64,000 nt of DNA from Saccoglossus kowalevskii (Eukaryota > Hemichordata > Enteropneusta > Harrimaniidae), in assembly GCF_000003605.2 (NCBI RefSeq), contig NW_003135350.1, positions 516,861 to 580,860 on the forward strand, given 5' to 3'. The position numbers were made by a program, and so were the translations under genes. Below the pieces are notes generated by a model, which saw only the letters and a program-made list of their open reading frames with translations, had not been told where the DNA came from and made no database searches. Below are positions 12,101 through 27,100 of the stretch, in pieces. How positions within the stretch are numbered: position 1 is the first letter of the stretch; each line of letters starts with the position of its first letter.

Positions 12101-15100
12101 ATGGCGGGAATACATTTTTGCGTGCAAAATTGTATCGGAAAATTAATTTTCTTCCAAAGGGCTTTTAATTACTAGTTGAGTTGGATGCACAGAATACATT
12201 GTTTTTCATTGTCGAGTAAATAAGATAGTACAAATATGCCTAGCACAATTATGCCATAATGTGTAATTAATTGATCATAATATTCCTTGCCACGTCGTTT
12301 AAAATAAACTTTACAAATAAAACAAACAAATAAATACTACAGCTAATAACAATAAACATAAACATGATTCGAACTCACAACTCGGCAAATACGCCAGCCA
12401 CCGTAAAATCACGCGCTCCTCGTTAAACTGCCATCAAAAGACAACTTGATATAACAAGTAGTGAATGCACTTATTTCAAATGACTAGGACAAATAGTTGT
12501 ATTATTGGGGAGACGTAAGGCCAATTTGCACGGGAGGAACATGCCTAGTAAATAGAATGCTTTATAAAAACTAATTTCTATAGTATGCCGAGGAGGTTAT
12601 TATACTTCGTATACCTCATTATACCTTAAATTAAAAGTGTTAAGTCACTGATAGGGCGTTTTTTAACAAACGCACTTAGTGTTTCATGCAAGATGTGTTA
12701 CTATAGTGACATCACGTACACACGTTGAGTTCACATCGTGTTCCTGTGTTATTTAGGATCAACGACATTCATGTTAAGGATAGATATTATAAACATATTT
12801 TTCATTAATTTCATAAACACACTGTGTACTAACTGTGCCCCATAGCGGCAACCCCAATTGTGACTGCTCGAATCTTCGAGACACATTCCTGACAATCACG
12901 TGATCACGCCATCGAATGCAGTTATTGGCCGATTACATGTTAATTTATTCACGCCTTGATGTGGGACTTTTGTAATTCGCCAAGCGAGTTGAAGTCTTCA
13001 TTATACACGGAGCTATACCTTATACACCTTTCGTTCTTGACTGTTTATTTGGTCCCTCCTGGCATATGAAGTAATACACGATTTAACTAATTAATTCCTA
13101 CATCGACCAAAATTCAAGATATCATTCATGACCAATACCATCATTTTCATGGGTTTTATTTTTGAATAATCATTTGAATTTGCGAATTTCGATCTTTATA
13201 ACCATCAAATCCGAATAAATTTCCCGATGTCTTGTAGAATTCGACCAGTAACTTTTTCCAGTTGCCAAACATTCATTTGTAAATTTCAAATTACATTTGC
13301 TCATCTTATATTAGCTGCTCATAATCGAATATCATAACTCTTTTTTTACAATAAATCATACTCTTTAATGAATTGAGTATTTCCTATTGTAATGTCTAAT
13401 CTGTATAGTTTGTTTTCCAAATTTTTTATTTTTTGACTTTTTTTAATAAGCCACTTTCACTGTAAGACATTGTGTTAAGAGTTGCCAATATATGTTAGAA
13501 TACTAGGAACGATCAATTGCTGTAGGTTTTCTTGGTTTCCAACTAAAACGAAAATTAAACCATGCGAATATTTCTCTAGTTAGAATGTAGCTGCCTTCAT
13601 CGTCACCGTTATGTGTAGAAGGTTTCTTTGACGTGTGTCTGCTTATTATATTTTTCAAGCCGTTGTTGTTGTCTTGCCACATGCAGAGTTTCCGGCATTC
13701 TGAAAGTAATTACAGACCTCATTTCGTTTTTATGACTTCCATTGCCATTGCCTGAAGACATGATTATAGACACGACACAGCGGGAGTTGATAAACACTTT
13801 GTTATTACTAGTAGGTGATAGATATTTATTTCCTTTACATGGACATGTCGCGTTATTCACAAAGACGACGTGAAGGCTGTGCGCTCATATGCGTGCTCAT
13901 ATGCTGTATCGGGGCTATAGTAAGAAGTCTAGTTTGTCACACAGCGGGCTCCTTAAATTACTGTTTGTTTAGACTAATTCATCAGACAGAACGAATTAAA
14001 ATAATTCGTGTGGGGTTCTGCTATGAAATTTAAAGTTAAATCCTGTTGCACAGGGTGATACATCTTGTCTGTATAATAACCCGAAATTTCGTGTCGGAAG
14101 TTTGCTGTAAAGGCTACGTCATGTGATGTTACCCAATTTTATTTTTGTTAATTTCCGACCAGAACGAAATAAAAGAACACGACGGCTCGTCATTGCAAAC
14201 CGGGCGATTTCCTATCAAACTATGTCATAATGTCCGCCAGTAAACATTTATGATTAAAACATATAAAACAAACAAACAAGATAGGGTTATAAAAAGTCTC
14301 AGGGCGTATATCATATAACCTATAGAACATGCATGTGTCGGGCAATGACGAATCATTACGCCATGAGTGACAGGTTGTTGGTTTCCCCGTGACGAGACGA
14401 TCTTAACATGACAGCTTTGAAAGATATCTTGACGTAGTAACTGCGAAGAGTCGCTCTGACAATCTATGAAAATCATAAATATTAATAATAATATTTCATT
14501 CCTGAAATTCATTCCCATTTCACATACTAGTAGTACCTGTCTTGGTTTATGCCATACACCCATTAGCGTATAGCACTAACAATATAAATGAAAGGCCAGG
14601 ATACCCCACCCCTTTTCTCGCACACGCTTACGCGAGGAGAATGGATGAAAAAATTAACTTACTGCATACAGAAAATCTTTTATTATGCTTGGTTTCTCGC
14701 CATCACCAATTATTTCAAATCAAGTCTAAAAAGGTTAGGCACCCGGACCGGGTATTTGTATACCACCATAGTGCAACATGGTAAAAATACGTTGTTTTTA
14801 TTCGATAAAGTTTTTTATATATGGAAAGAGACAAGCTGCTGCCCACGTGTCAGTAAATCTATCGTACTAAATATTGGAAAATTTGGAAACAGTTATTTGC
14901 ATCGTTCATATTAAAAGCTACTAGAGATGAGTGCCAATGTAGGTACATGGCAGATCCTAGAAAAGAAAGCGTTCTACATGTTTGCCGACCAAACGAAGAG
15001 CACCGAGTATTTCTTGAAGAGAAACACATGCTAATCATGTTTTATTGTTCCGAAAGAAACAGTTTTACGCGTGCTAACATAAATTAACCATACGCGAAAA

Positions 15101-18100
15101 CGTGTCGGAATAGAAAATGTCATTTTATTCACTATTGCGTGTAGTTAGCAATACAAGACAATCATTAGGTTGGCGGATGTTACGGCTATTGAAATCAGGT
15201 CTTACAAAAGATATGTAGCCGTGCCGTTATAAGCATTAACAAGCAACACTCGAGGCGCCGCTATCTATAAATAAAGTGATGGGTACTTAACTTATATTGC
15301 GAAGGATGAAATGAACTACACCGATAAAGATGTTTATGTGTAAGTTGCACTCACGTTTTATTTCCTTTAAATTATAAAACAGTAAATATTAATTTTTGCA
15401 AAAACATTATGCAAAAAAAGAGTTTTTCCCGCTATTAATAATATATCGATATATTTTGGGTAATGTTTATTTCCTTATTTCAGTAAATATTAGCGACATA
15501 TTTGGTATAATAAAACAATAATAATATTAAAACACTATTATACAATGAATAGGTCATCCACCACAGTCTCTCCTGTTATCGTGTTTTTTATTGATTCCGA
15601 TATAATATCAGATATAAGACCCGAGGCCGGATTTTAGTATCACTGATTACTATTACACAAATATTTTGCTTTACTTACTATGACACCATATATTAATTAT
15701 TCATTTATTCATACACTCATCTAAACCATAATTTCAATATAGCCCCCTGGCAAATTTGTTGTCACACGGCATTAATTTGTTATTCGCAGGTGTTTTGTAA
15801 ACACACAGGATTAAAATACGGTTTATGTGGGTACTTAATTAAATATACATTTTGTGCTGTGGAAAATCCAATTTCGAGATGCTTCTCTGTCAAATATGTT
15901 GCCAAAAAGTATTACATTGTTTATTCCGAATTGGTATTTGAACAAACTAGAATAAACGGGATTTGTAGATGTTAGATGTGAGTATCATGGCTGCTTGTCT
16001 AACTGCTTTAAGTTGTTTAGTTCTAAAAACAAGCTACATTTTTGTAACAGACGCTAAATCAGTTGGAAATCCAGGAAATCGTTTGTTCGTCATCTATCGT
16101 AAATTGATTCAGTTCTTAACAGTGCCGAGAAAAGTGATGCAATAATTAGTAGGTCTCGATATATTTTAGCATGAATAAATGACACTAATGCGCAATTTCA
16201 TCAAAACCGAGTTGGGCGTCTAGTGAAGTATTATTCATGCCAGCCCACCGTGCATGCATCCATCTGACTATCCTGCTACTATCATTCACATGACTTCGAC
16301 CAGAAGTGAAATGTCAGCTAAAAATAAAGAGCTACCCGGCTAGTAAGACGCGCTTCTATTGCTTACTTATATATCAACAACACTGCACAATGGAATATAA
16401 CAAAAACATTCAATTAATATTTATAAGAAAACGGAATATATCGAAATTAAGTATTTTGTTATTATTCACTCATTACATTTATTAACAATTATTATAGACA
16501 GCACTGACATAAAATATAAATGTGAGTCATACCCTCCTCTGGTTTACTCAATTTAAATAATTATCGGTATATCTTACACATATTATGTTATGTTAACCAA
16601 CGTTTCATTCATATCTCGTTAAAATAATTAGTGTGTGTCACGCAATATCATTTGAGTATGACCTTGAAATTGGTAAAACAAATTACAGTAGAAATAATAC
16701 ACATGCATCTAAACACAAATACTGAAATGTTTCTAGAATATCTAGAATCAGTTTTGAAAAGCATATCACGCATTAATTACATTGTGTATATCATTAATTC
16801 CAGCATCACTGTTTTGTACTGTAATTGCCGTGAAATGCGCTGTTTGCTAGATGTCTCATAACACAGACACGCGTGTTGCTGGTGTTAATGCTGCACAACC
16901 CGGAGCATGATGAGCGCTGTATTCACGATATCACGGCAGATTGGGTAAATCATAAAGATGTTTCTGCAATACTGAAGAGTGTAAAAAAGATACCAGGTTT
17001 GGTTATAGAACCCATTTATTATTATGGATGGTAACAAAGTAAAAGTCATTTGACAAGCAAATTACACATGTAAATATAACTAAATATTGTCAATATTGTA
17101 CGGCGAGTGTGCTGACCGGATAGTGAAACAATATATCATTCAATACTGGGAAACTACAAGTATGTGCATTGAACACCAGGAACAACACCCCCCATATTAA
17201 TAATTTAAACAGTACATATGTGGTTAAACTAAACAATATATTTGACACACGACGCAGATTTACGGTATATATATATATTGTTTTCACTAGGTTTTTTTGT
17301 TTCAATTTGCCCATTTGCAACAGGTGCATAGCTTTTTGAATGAAGCAAAATAAAAAAAGGACACAGCTGGGTGAACCTGAAAATAATTACATCCTGTTGT
17401 GTACATGTTTAATCAAAAGTAGTATATATTAACATTTAGTCTATAAAATGTTATTGTTGACTATGCTCTATAGTTGTTTTTTTGTTTTTTTTTGTTTTGT
17501 GTTCCTGAACATGTAACTCACTCTATACATCGCTTATCTAAACATCTGCAGTTAGGTATGCAATTAGCGTTCATTGTCCCCCAAATGCTGCTTTGTATTC
17601 GGTTGCTATGATAGTTTTTGTGGTTGGTTAGACACGCCAACTTCACTCTTTTAATGCACGTTGATATTTCCTATCTTAAGTGGTGTTTTCATAATTTATT
17701 TTCAATATTTCACCGTCGTTTAAAAGGAAATCCTAACAAGTTTAATGTCTAATATAAGGTAAATTCCGTTATTCCGGACCAAGAGTTGATTAAAAATAAA
17801 ATCACGTCCGACTTCGGGGCAAAATCTAGCTTTTATAGTGTCGTAAATGTCTTATTTTATATTAGTTTGTTGTAACCAAGGTTACGACCCTTGATCTCAT
17901 GAAATGCAAGTTAAATAAAACAAGTCCATTCAAACAGCTGTAAAAAGAGATGTATTTCGAGTTGAGATGGTCGTGGGACAGGATAGGTCGGTTTTCCGCA
18001 ACGAATACACAATGTTTAACATACAGCGGAATACACAGGAATGTATTACGGCTTACGCCTGTCACCTGTGATGATTTTCACCGAAAATAAGTATAAATGT

Positions 18101-21100
18101 ATAAATATAAATAGACACATGTCTTACCATCCGGATAACTCTATTTGTAGCCTAAATTTCAATTTCAGTCGAGGTAGAGTAAATTTAAAAAGCATACGGA
18201 AATGTATTTTCATTAATGAATTGTTAATCCAATTTGACATCTGAGACCCAATAGCTAAAATGATGACCATGTTTAGATGTTATGCTTTTCTGACGTTTGC
18301 TGATTAAAATATTTTGAATATAAATATGACGTATGTTTCCATGTCGAATTACATATTATTACGTAATTAAATAATTACATGTTAAATGAACTACCTTTGT
18401 CTCAGTTTGTTGTGGAATCAAAGATTAGAAATGGCGATGTCGACGTCTGTTTGGCAGTCACATTTTGAATATTGGAATCATTGAACAAAATAGTGGTTTT
18501 ATTTTTTGATTTTAGGGTGATAAATGTGAAATTTACAGACCAAGATTAAATTACCTATCAGTGCTGAGTGCTTATCATAACCTAATAATATTTAACAAAA
18601 AGTGACCAAACAATTCCAATACAATCGCATTCATAAAATAAATGTTCTATTGTTTCCATACTCGACTAGCAGAATGTGTACAAAGCCAATTCTGTTTTTC
18701 CAATTTTAACTAAACTATAGTTTGTAACTAAAAACCCATGAATGATTTTATATTGAAAGGCTTGTAATTATTTCTCCTGTGTCATGAATTAGTTTTCGCG
18801 TATCTGTTGACCGACTTGGTTAGCTGGTTACTCGTGAATGGCTGTGTTATATCTGTCATCATTTAGACTCATACGAGGTCCTGGGCGGAACTTGACTCAG
18901 TGATTTGGAACTAATTACGATATAACCGTCGCTAGCCGGACTACTATTTCTGACAGTTGGTATTCGCAGTTACTAATATAGTGAACGATTAATCAAAAGA
19001 TATGACGTGTCCAGTACTTAGTGTGATTGGCTGTATGATTGGTTAAGGTTTTGAAAGTGAATACAGGAGTTTGAGTTGGTCTTGGCGAGAACACCACGAG
19101 AGACGCAGTCTTGGGTGAGCCTTGCGACTTTTCCCCATGGCGCTGTGTCTTATAGAGTACTCGACTGAAGGACTAAAGACTAGCTATTGAAACGTATTTC
19201 GTTGTGTGTGTCTCATTTGACTGTAAATGCTTAGGTGACTTTCCCGGTCCGGTACCTCAAGCAGACGTGACATAGAGACAGACGAAATTCCCCCCTGACA
19301 CGTGTGGGAGACCCCCAGTGGAGAAGAATTTCCCCTGATACTATTTTGAACGGTCTTGCAAATAAAAAAAATGACATTCATCATCTGGCTCGCTTAAAAT
19401 TGATTTAACTTAATGCATGATTTTACTCGATATTTGTGTAATTTCATTCACTAGATGGTTATAGACGTTTTTTGAAGGCTTTACCAAATGTTTTGGTTTA
19501 TCATCTACTTTCAAGGCAGCCAATCTGTATAGCAGGATAGTTATTGAGAAAGTTTGTTAAATGGATTCATACACGACGGGCTGAAATGACTAACGCATGA
19601 CATGACGTACATCTCGCATTTGATGACATTCTACACCCAGGCTATTAGCTGTGAGACGATGTGTCGAGACTTACCAATGACAATATTATTTTTCTGAGCA
19701 TCGATCAGCACTTTATTAACACGTGATACATGGTGGCTAACAGAGTTCAGAAAACGTTTTTATACCACTTATTGAAACCGACATGCTATTTTGGGTCTAT
19801 TTTCCAACATATAATGACACATAAACTGTTTATAATGGTAGTGGTACTTATTTTACTTTCCTATAGTGTCGTAATAACAGGCAATCAAGTGTATTTCGGG
19901 TCAGTTGTTTGTGATTGCAGTTTGCAGATTACACCTTAAACAATAAACGCATAGCAGAATACATTTTTAAAAATAGAGTTAGCAAAACGAACGAACTATA
20001 TTCATAAATCTACCATCTCGAAATTCCTCATAGATTGTGCCCGTTATAGCATGACAGTTAGAGTAAACAATGAAATATACAATAAATTAGAAAAAAATCA
20101 TATGGAAATTATATTTTTTCTAATTTTAACAAGCCGATTATACAACATTTTAATCACATATAACTCCCCCAATTTCACTTAGTTAGTGCCCATCGCATGT
20201 TGTAGTTTGTTTACAAGACAACTCAATAATAAGCAACTTAATGCTGTTAGAGAGCATATTATAAAGGCAGCCATATTACAGTTTTTTTCAACATCATATC
20301 AATTATCTAATTATGTGCCAACATTTAAAATTTCACAATCCTGTATAGTTAGCACCCATCGCAAAATGTAGTTTGATAAAAAAAATATCTCGGAGATTTT
20401 TTTAAATGAATCAAATATATAATTCCGCACTAATTTGACCGTGTAAACAAATTATTCCATGGATAACATTAATATCCAAAATTCTCCCGTTTTCGTGAGT
20501 CATATGCAGCCCTTATAACACTACGTAACATTTTTAAGCATATAAATGTTTCTGTCATAGGAAATTAACCCCTCTTGCTGGATTTCGATAAATAATTAAT
20601 TAATTTATTTATTTAATGGTATCTTTTTACCAAGCAGAACTTGAGCAAATAAGAATTTAGATAAAACATGTGCTAAACATGAAAAAACGAAGTCAGATCA
20701 ATGAACAATCAATAAAATACATGAGAATTAAAAGGAAATATGTGGATCAATCAAACTTGTTAAGAAAACAGTTAAGAAAACTAGACATGCAACTGAAACA
20801 ACAAAATGGTGATCGATTACAACTTAATCGAAACGTAATGCGATTGAAACGACAAGCTTCTGGTCAATTAGAACGGTAACGAAATTTAAAAGGACAAAAA
20901 GGCTGTCCAATTAGAACGTGAGCGAAATGCAATGCGATTGAAACGGAACGTGATCATTTTTTCAAAATTATTGTAACTAAAATCTACTGATCAATTGAAA
21001 CGTGCACGAATGCAATGAGATTGAACGACTATGTGCTGGCGCCGTTAAAACGTGCACGAAATTGTCAGCGACTGAACTGACAAGTTAATGATCAAATACA

Positions 21101-24100
21101 ACTGAGTAGAAATGCATTGCGACTGAAAGGTCAAGCCGCTGATAAATTAGATCGTTTGCGAAACGAAATGTGAATGGAACAAAAAAATGTCGATAAATTA
21201 AAAAAAAAAGCGAAACGCAATGACATTGAAGCCAAAAAACTAAATGCTTATTAATTATGGTTTATACAACAAACACTGGTAAATTTAGAACGAGAGCGAA
21301 AGGAAATGCGACTGAAACGAGAAGCTACTGATCAATTAGGGCGGGAGCGAAACGCAATACGATTGAAACGAAAATTGCAGGCGGATCAATTAGGCTAGAG
21401 AAACGCGTTCCACAAGTTTGTGAGATTACTGCAGTGGTAATAATTAAGCAGTGAAAATGATGAAGTGTTCATGCAACGGGTTGAATGAATGTCAGAAACA
21501 AAATTCCCTGTTCAATAAACTATTATTCTGGCGTATTTGTGCAACAATGCATTGCTACGTGTCGGGAGGGGCAAAAATTGGACGGTAGCAGCATAACCTC
21601 TCATTTCTCACTAGTGTTCTTTTCATTTATAGCGTAGAAAAATATTAGTAACGCTACAATATAATTCAAGAAGGCCTTGTGTTCTATATACTTAGACTGG
21701 GTGCTTTGCTAACGCTTTTTCATATATAAATGTTGCTCAAAGCGTGTTTTCATTTTATATGGATTGGCCGTTGCTGTGTATGTAAATGCACGTTATACTA
21801 TGTTAACAAGGTAATTTTATCCTCTGTCCCGCGGATATGTATTTGTCGTTCATGTTTGTAATACTACCCTCAATATTATTTGTAAACAAACTAGCGGTTC
21901 TTCATGTTCCCAAGGTAGTCACAGTAGTAGCACAAGGACAAGACATTGGAACCGAGCTTAGTTAAATCCTGACGTGTCCTGTTATCATGAAGGATGAATT
22001 TACAGTTTTTTGTTTACGTAAACATCCTTACAAAAAGCTCTGCATATTATGTAACACATTCTAGTATTCCTGAACATTTGATGCCCGAATTCAGCCCAAA
22101 TTTTGCACAAAGATCAGTTATGTCTTAAAACATATAAACAGCAAATATTATAATAACGATAAATAATTGAATTTCAAAAAAAACAACAACATGTAATTCA
22201 AATTAAACACTGCGGATGGCTCAACTGTATTCCATTGTCTTTTCATTGTCACTTTTTTCAAAGCCACGTTTTACTTTTCAAGACCATGCGGTGTAAATCA
22301 CATTGAATTCATGTTATTGTGACACGTGCGCTTGCGATTGAATTGTCACGCTGAGTAGCTGACCGCCAAAGATAAATGTTATTACCCCGTACACATAAGT
22401 TATCAAGTTATCAAGCCATAAATGATTCCCAGTGAAGATCAAAGTGCCGGATATGACGTCACAAATAAATTTGACAGAGATTACACTGACTGAAAGAGAT
22501 CCATTGCAAAACACAATGACATTAAAACGTCAAAAATCATTTAAACAAAAAGAGCTGATCGATTAGAGTGTGAGCAAAACACAATGAAATTGAAACAGCA
22601 AGCTACTAATAAATTCGATTGGGAGAGAAATGCAATGAGATTGAATGTTCACAATTTTGACCATCTAGAAATTAAACGAAACCCAGTTGAACCGCAAAAG
22701 AATCGATCAATTAGAAAATCAGTGAAACTAAAGCAAAAAAACAACTGATTGATTAGATTGAACCACTAATTAATTAGAACGGGCGAAATACAATATGATT
22801 GAAAAAAATGCTAATCAATTGAAAATTGAACGAAACACAGTGAGATTGAACTGCAAAATCCTGATCAACTATAAATTGAGCTATGATAAGAACATTGTGA
22901 TACTGTTATTAGTGGCGCGCCATTCAACACTGGAGACAACATGTTGTAATTTCGTTACTTCTATCACCTTTTTATGCCATCATATTTGTACTCGCTGTTT
23001 CTGATGATTGATTGGAAGATTCTAAATGCATTGAAGTAATATTTTAGTTTCTGTTTAGTTTGTTCAAATCATGTACATGTATTCATTAGCTACATGAATA
23101 GGCACATTTGTTCAACGAGCTGAAGTACCTAAAGCTATTTTACCTAACCCAGTATTATGACGCAATGCTTTTTGTATTTCATTTTTAATATATGCAAACA
23201 AATAAATATCATTACCTATGACGTTATCATATGTGACTATTATATTTAAATACACTAGGGACATTATGGGATGCCGTTTGTGTTTTTATTTATAAGGCAT
23301 ATTTTAGATGCTTCATTTTGTAATATATAAATACGACAAGATATTGAAATATAAGTATTAATTATATATGCATAATATCACCAGTCAAAATGTATGTATA
23401 TATAGTACACTGCAATAGATTATTCATAGTTTTGTAAAAGGCGATTATTTATAAATAATCACGTCAGATTTTCATTATATTATAACATAAAATGTGATTA
23501 AATCATATAAAATATAACACATAAATTAAAACAAAAAAACGCAGCTTATACTCTCATACTTTCAACCCGCAATATGAATGTTGTGTTAGCTGATAAATCA
23601 ATCAGTTAGTTATTCAAATTTAAACCAAAATCGTGTGTAGTATTCGCCTTTTATGCACACCAATCAAACACCATTAGTGTCAATGACATATGGTAGCAAA
23701 TCATCTCAATACAATAGTCAGACAAAATGCATATTGCAGTTGTTGCCATTGGCAACCAATTAACAAACATTCATACAGAATGTGCGTCTGATAAAATACA
23801 CTATGCTAATAATCCCTTTATCGTATTTTTGGATTCAAAAAGCACTGAGACAATATTTAACTGTGTATAGGTTAAAATGATTTTTTCAAACACTGGTATA
23901 TCATGAACGTTCACTGGATTGTCAGATATACCATTAATGATAGAACCAATATTGTTTTGAACACTTTCATGTACACATTTTATGAAAATGTAGTCTAATG
24001 TTGCTGTATTGGCTCGAATGACATCTATCCAGAATAACTTGTATTTCAATATTTGTTCTACTGGAAATACATGTTAAGCATTCCATTATATTAGATCATT

Positions 24101-27100
24101 CAAATAATAAAATAACACATAATAAATGAGTAAGGTCACGTGATTATTCATAGTATGCAAATGTTTTACGCATGTATGTTAATGTATGTTAATGTCTGTT
24201 TAATTAAATTAATGATTATATAGATGCTTTTTTATATTCAATTGTAGAAAAAAACATTAATATATTATGTACATATTTTACAACATCAAGAATATTCCTA
24301 AAGTCTCGATGTTCTTCAAATATGTATTTTTTTTAATTCACGAGATAACGAAGGTTAATGATTGGCCAATGGGCATCTTGATGACATATACACTAAACAT
24401 GTGGTTGTACAACTGCATTTGACAAAAACATGATCAATAAATAAACTATTAATAGTTCACAGAATAATATTATTTTAATCCAGAAATATATAATTCCAGA
24501 AAATAAAAACTTGTCAAGCATCCTGCATTGCAATCTATTCAAATCCAGTTACGCTACTAGCAGTAAAAACAATGATTAATATATTCATAATAAAATTGAA
24601 AATTTTAAAAAATAGTACATGTACGTTTCCATTTTAGCTGAAATGACAATACCATATATGCTCAATTTACAAGCATTCATCAAGTTTTATTTGCAAGACG
24701 TACTTCTTAAATCAAAATGATAGTAAATATTTAGATGTTTGGATGACAAAAATGACGTAATTAATTAAAATCAAAGTGGCATACATAATGGGTGACTTGT
24801 TTTCAAATTTAAAATAAAACACATTATTATACTTCTGTCACCGTAACGCCATAAATTACAGCGCGCCGTAATTTTGCAGTATTGCATTGAGTATTTTCAT
24901 CTTCCCAAATTACGAATTCCAACATGGCAGCCCCCAGGGTTTGATCGGGTCCTACACAAAGAGTTAGCTAAATCTGTTCGATTTCGACATTCCCATGATG
25001 TTTCCTTGGTTCGATATTCCCGCTGTACTGTCATATTCAAAACAGGTCGAAGCGAACATCTGCTGTTGAATATATAATGAATGACGCAATTAGAACAGAC
25101 TCGTACCTGAACAATATTCAGTTACTTTCAGTGCGTCACATTTGTCTTGTTCTCCTACTTCACCATATCATTGAAATGGAAAGGTACAAAGAAATAGTTT
25201 AAATCAATGATAAAGGATTATTATGAAATTGAAGCCACTTGGCATGAAGTAGGTTTTATCTGTGCTTAGTTGACAGTTCGGTTAGTTGATGTCTAAGCTA
25301 TCAAGGGCAAAAATGCAATAGTCACACTATGTTAAGGTTTGGTGGGAAAACACGTTTAAACAGACCGAAATATGTGTGATAAATTTGACTTCATAGCAAA
25401 CCCCCCAAAACTAAATATCGGGATGTTTTATATTGGACAAATTAGTCCAAATAAACATACATGAATATGTAGTATCCCTGTATGAGTTTCGTTCTGTTGG
25501 TCAAACCTGTCTGAACAAAATGAAGACAGCGGATGCATAAATTAACCATAATACAAATCACGGCATAGCAGTGAAACAGTGCGTCGACGACGATAATTCA
25601 AAGTTGTTAATTCCGTCAGACGAATATTTTTTTTTTACAGATTTTAAAATTATTTGGTGACTATATTTAATGCTGATACATCACAGTTTAGTATTTATTT
25701 CGACCTTGCTCCGTAATTTATTTGCGATGCTTTGACATAAATTATTCATTCTGAATCCAAGTTTATTCAATTCTAATCCGAGATACACTAACCTAATAAC
25801 ACTATAAACAATATAATTTAATATATGTGGCTTTATAAAATAATTTATGAGTTAATTGTTTACAACTGTGACATCAATATATATGTGAAATAAACAGATA
25901 TAGTTATTGTATTGTAGTATTGTAGTGTTTTGACTATCTTGTATGTTGCCTAGTATTTATCAACATACAAGACAACACAAACAATCTGCCAATGAACGAC
26001 TTGATAGATTTTCTTTAAACCTGAACAGAACCTTGCTGACAGTGTCATACTTGTGATAAAACACATTTTACGTGCCCAACACATATGCTAAGTGAAGTAA
26101 GGACGTAGACTTTACAGCTGGGAAGGATTGCCATAGAATGAACACGATCACATAGCCTATGAGTGTGTGAACATCACAAATGTTTGAAATTATGTGTCGT
26201 TCATGTTTAGAATCAATACTATCAATCCAATTCTTCATTTCAGGTACACTATCACTATTTGGCAATGTTACTGTTTTAGCTGTGAAAATAAAGAACAGAA
26301 AACAACTAAAGTCGCACGACTATTTTATTATTAACATCGCCATCGCTGATATTGGTGCCGTTACAACTGGTTATCTGCTGATGGTAGTGTCAGCCAGTAA
26401 TCATATGGTAAGTGAAACATGCTAGTTAACCATTCATTCCCAAATCACATTCAACATTTTTCTTTCCTACGTTGTGTGCACTTGTATACAGATATCGGCA
26501 TACGAGGGGAGTTCAATAAGTAATGGCCCTCACCATGGAGATTAATGAAACTTGGCACAGTTATTAGTTTTTCTCTACGTCGGAACGACCCAGAGTTATG
26601 CATTTCTTCCATCGTTTGATGCAGATCTTGACTCCCAGGTTGGTCCTCCAACCACGTCATAACATCAGAAATCAAGGCTGCATCATCTGGAAAACGCCTT
26701 CCTTTTAAAAACAATTTAATGGCTGGGAAGAGATGAAAGTCAGAGGGTGCTAGGTTTGGAGAGTAAAAGAGATAGAGGAGGATTTCATAGCCACACGCCC
26801 GTGTTTCTGATTTTACGACATGCGAGTTGTGGACGGGAGCGTTGTTCTGCAGGAGGAGGATCCTTTGCTGATCTTGCCCCGCCTCTTGATTTTGATAGCT
26901 TCTCTTAATTTCATCAAAAATTGTAATTGTGGTACCCTTTGCCAGCAAATCTGTCTTCACTACTCCATTCTGGCCCCAGAAGACTGTGAGCGTGACCTTG
27001 CCAGCAGAGGGCTGCACCCTTGCCTTCTTTGGGGGTGGTGAGTCCGAGTGTTTCCACTGCATTGACTGGGCTTTGGTTTTTGGATCATAGTGATAGACTC

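Larger units (their letters stand above)
9164..26243 (+). other. Opsin intron 1, about 17 kb
   Basis: Bounded by GTAAGT after exon 1 and TTCATTTCAG before exon 2, both phase 1. It contains a 50-base gap, two LTR-like repeats, a SINE-like piece and two blocks of 51-bp coding-type repeats. The rest is unrecognised AT-rich sequence. Confidence 0.7.

Noticed and set aside
12340-12440. tRNA gene on the - strand
   Set aside because: Only a box-B-like string and part of an anticodon arm are present; no full cloverleaf with paired acceptor stem can be drawn.
13609-13860. 83-codon frame on the - strand
   Set aside because: No recognisable family, no splice partner and composition like the surrounding non-coding sequence.
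26180-26243. Opsin start at ATG 26180
   Set aside because: The sequence before 26244 ends in a strong acceptor and does not align to opsin N-termini; exon 1 at 9073 does.
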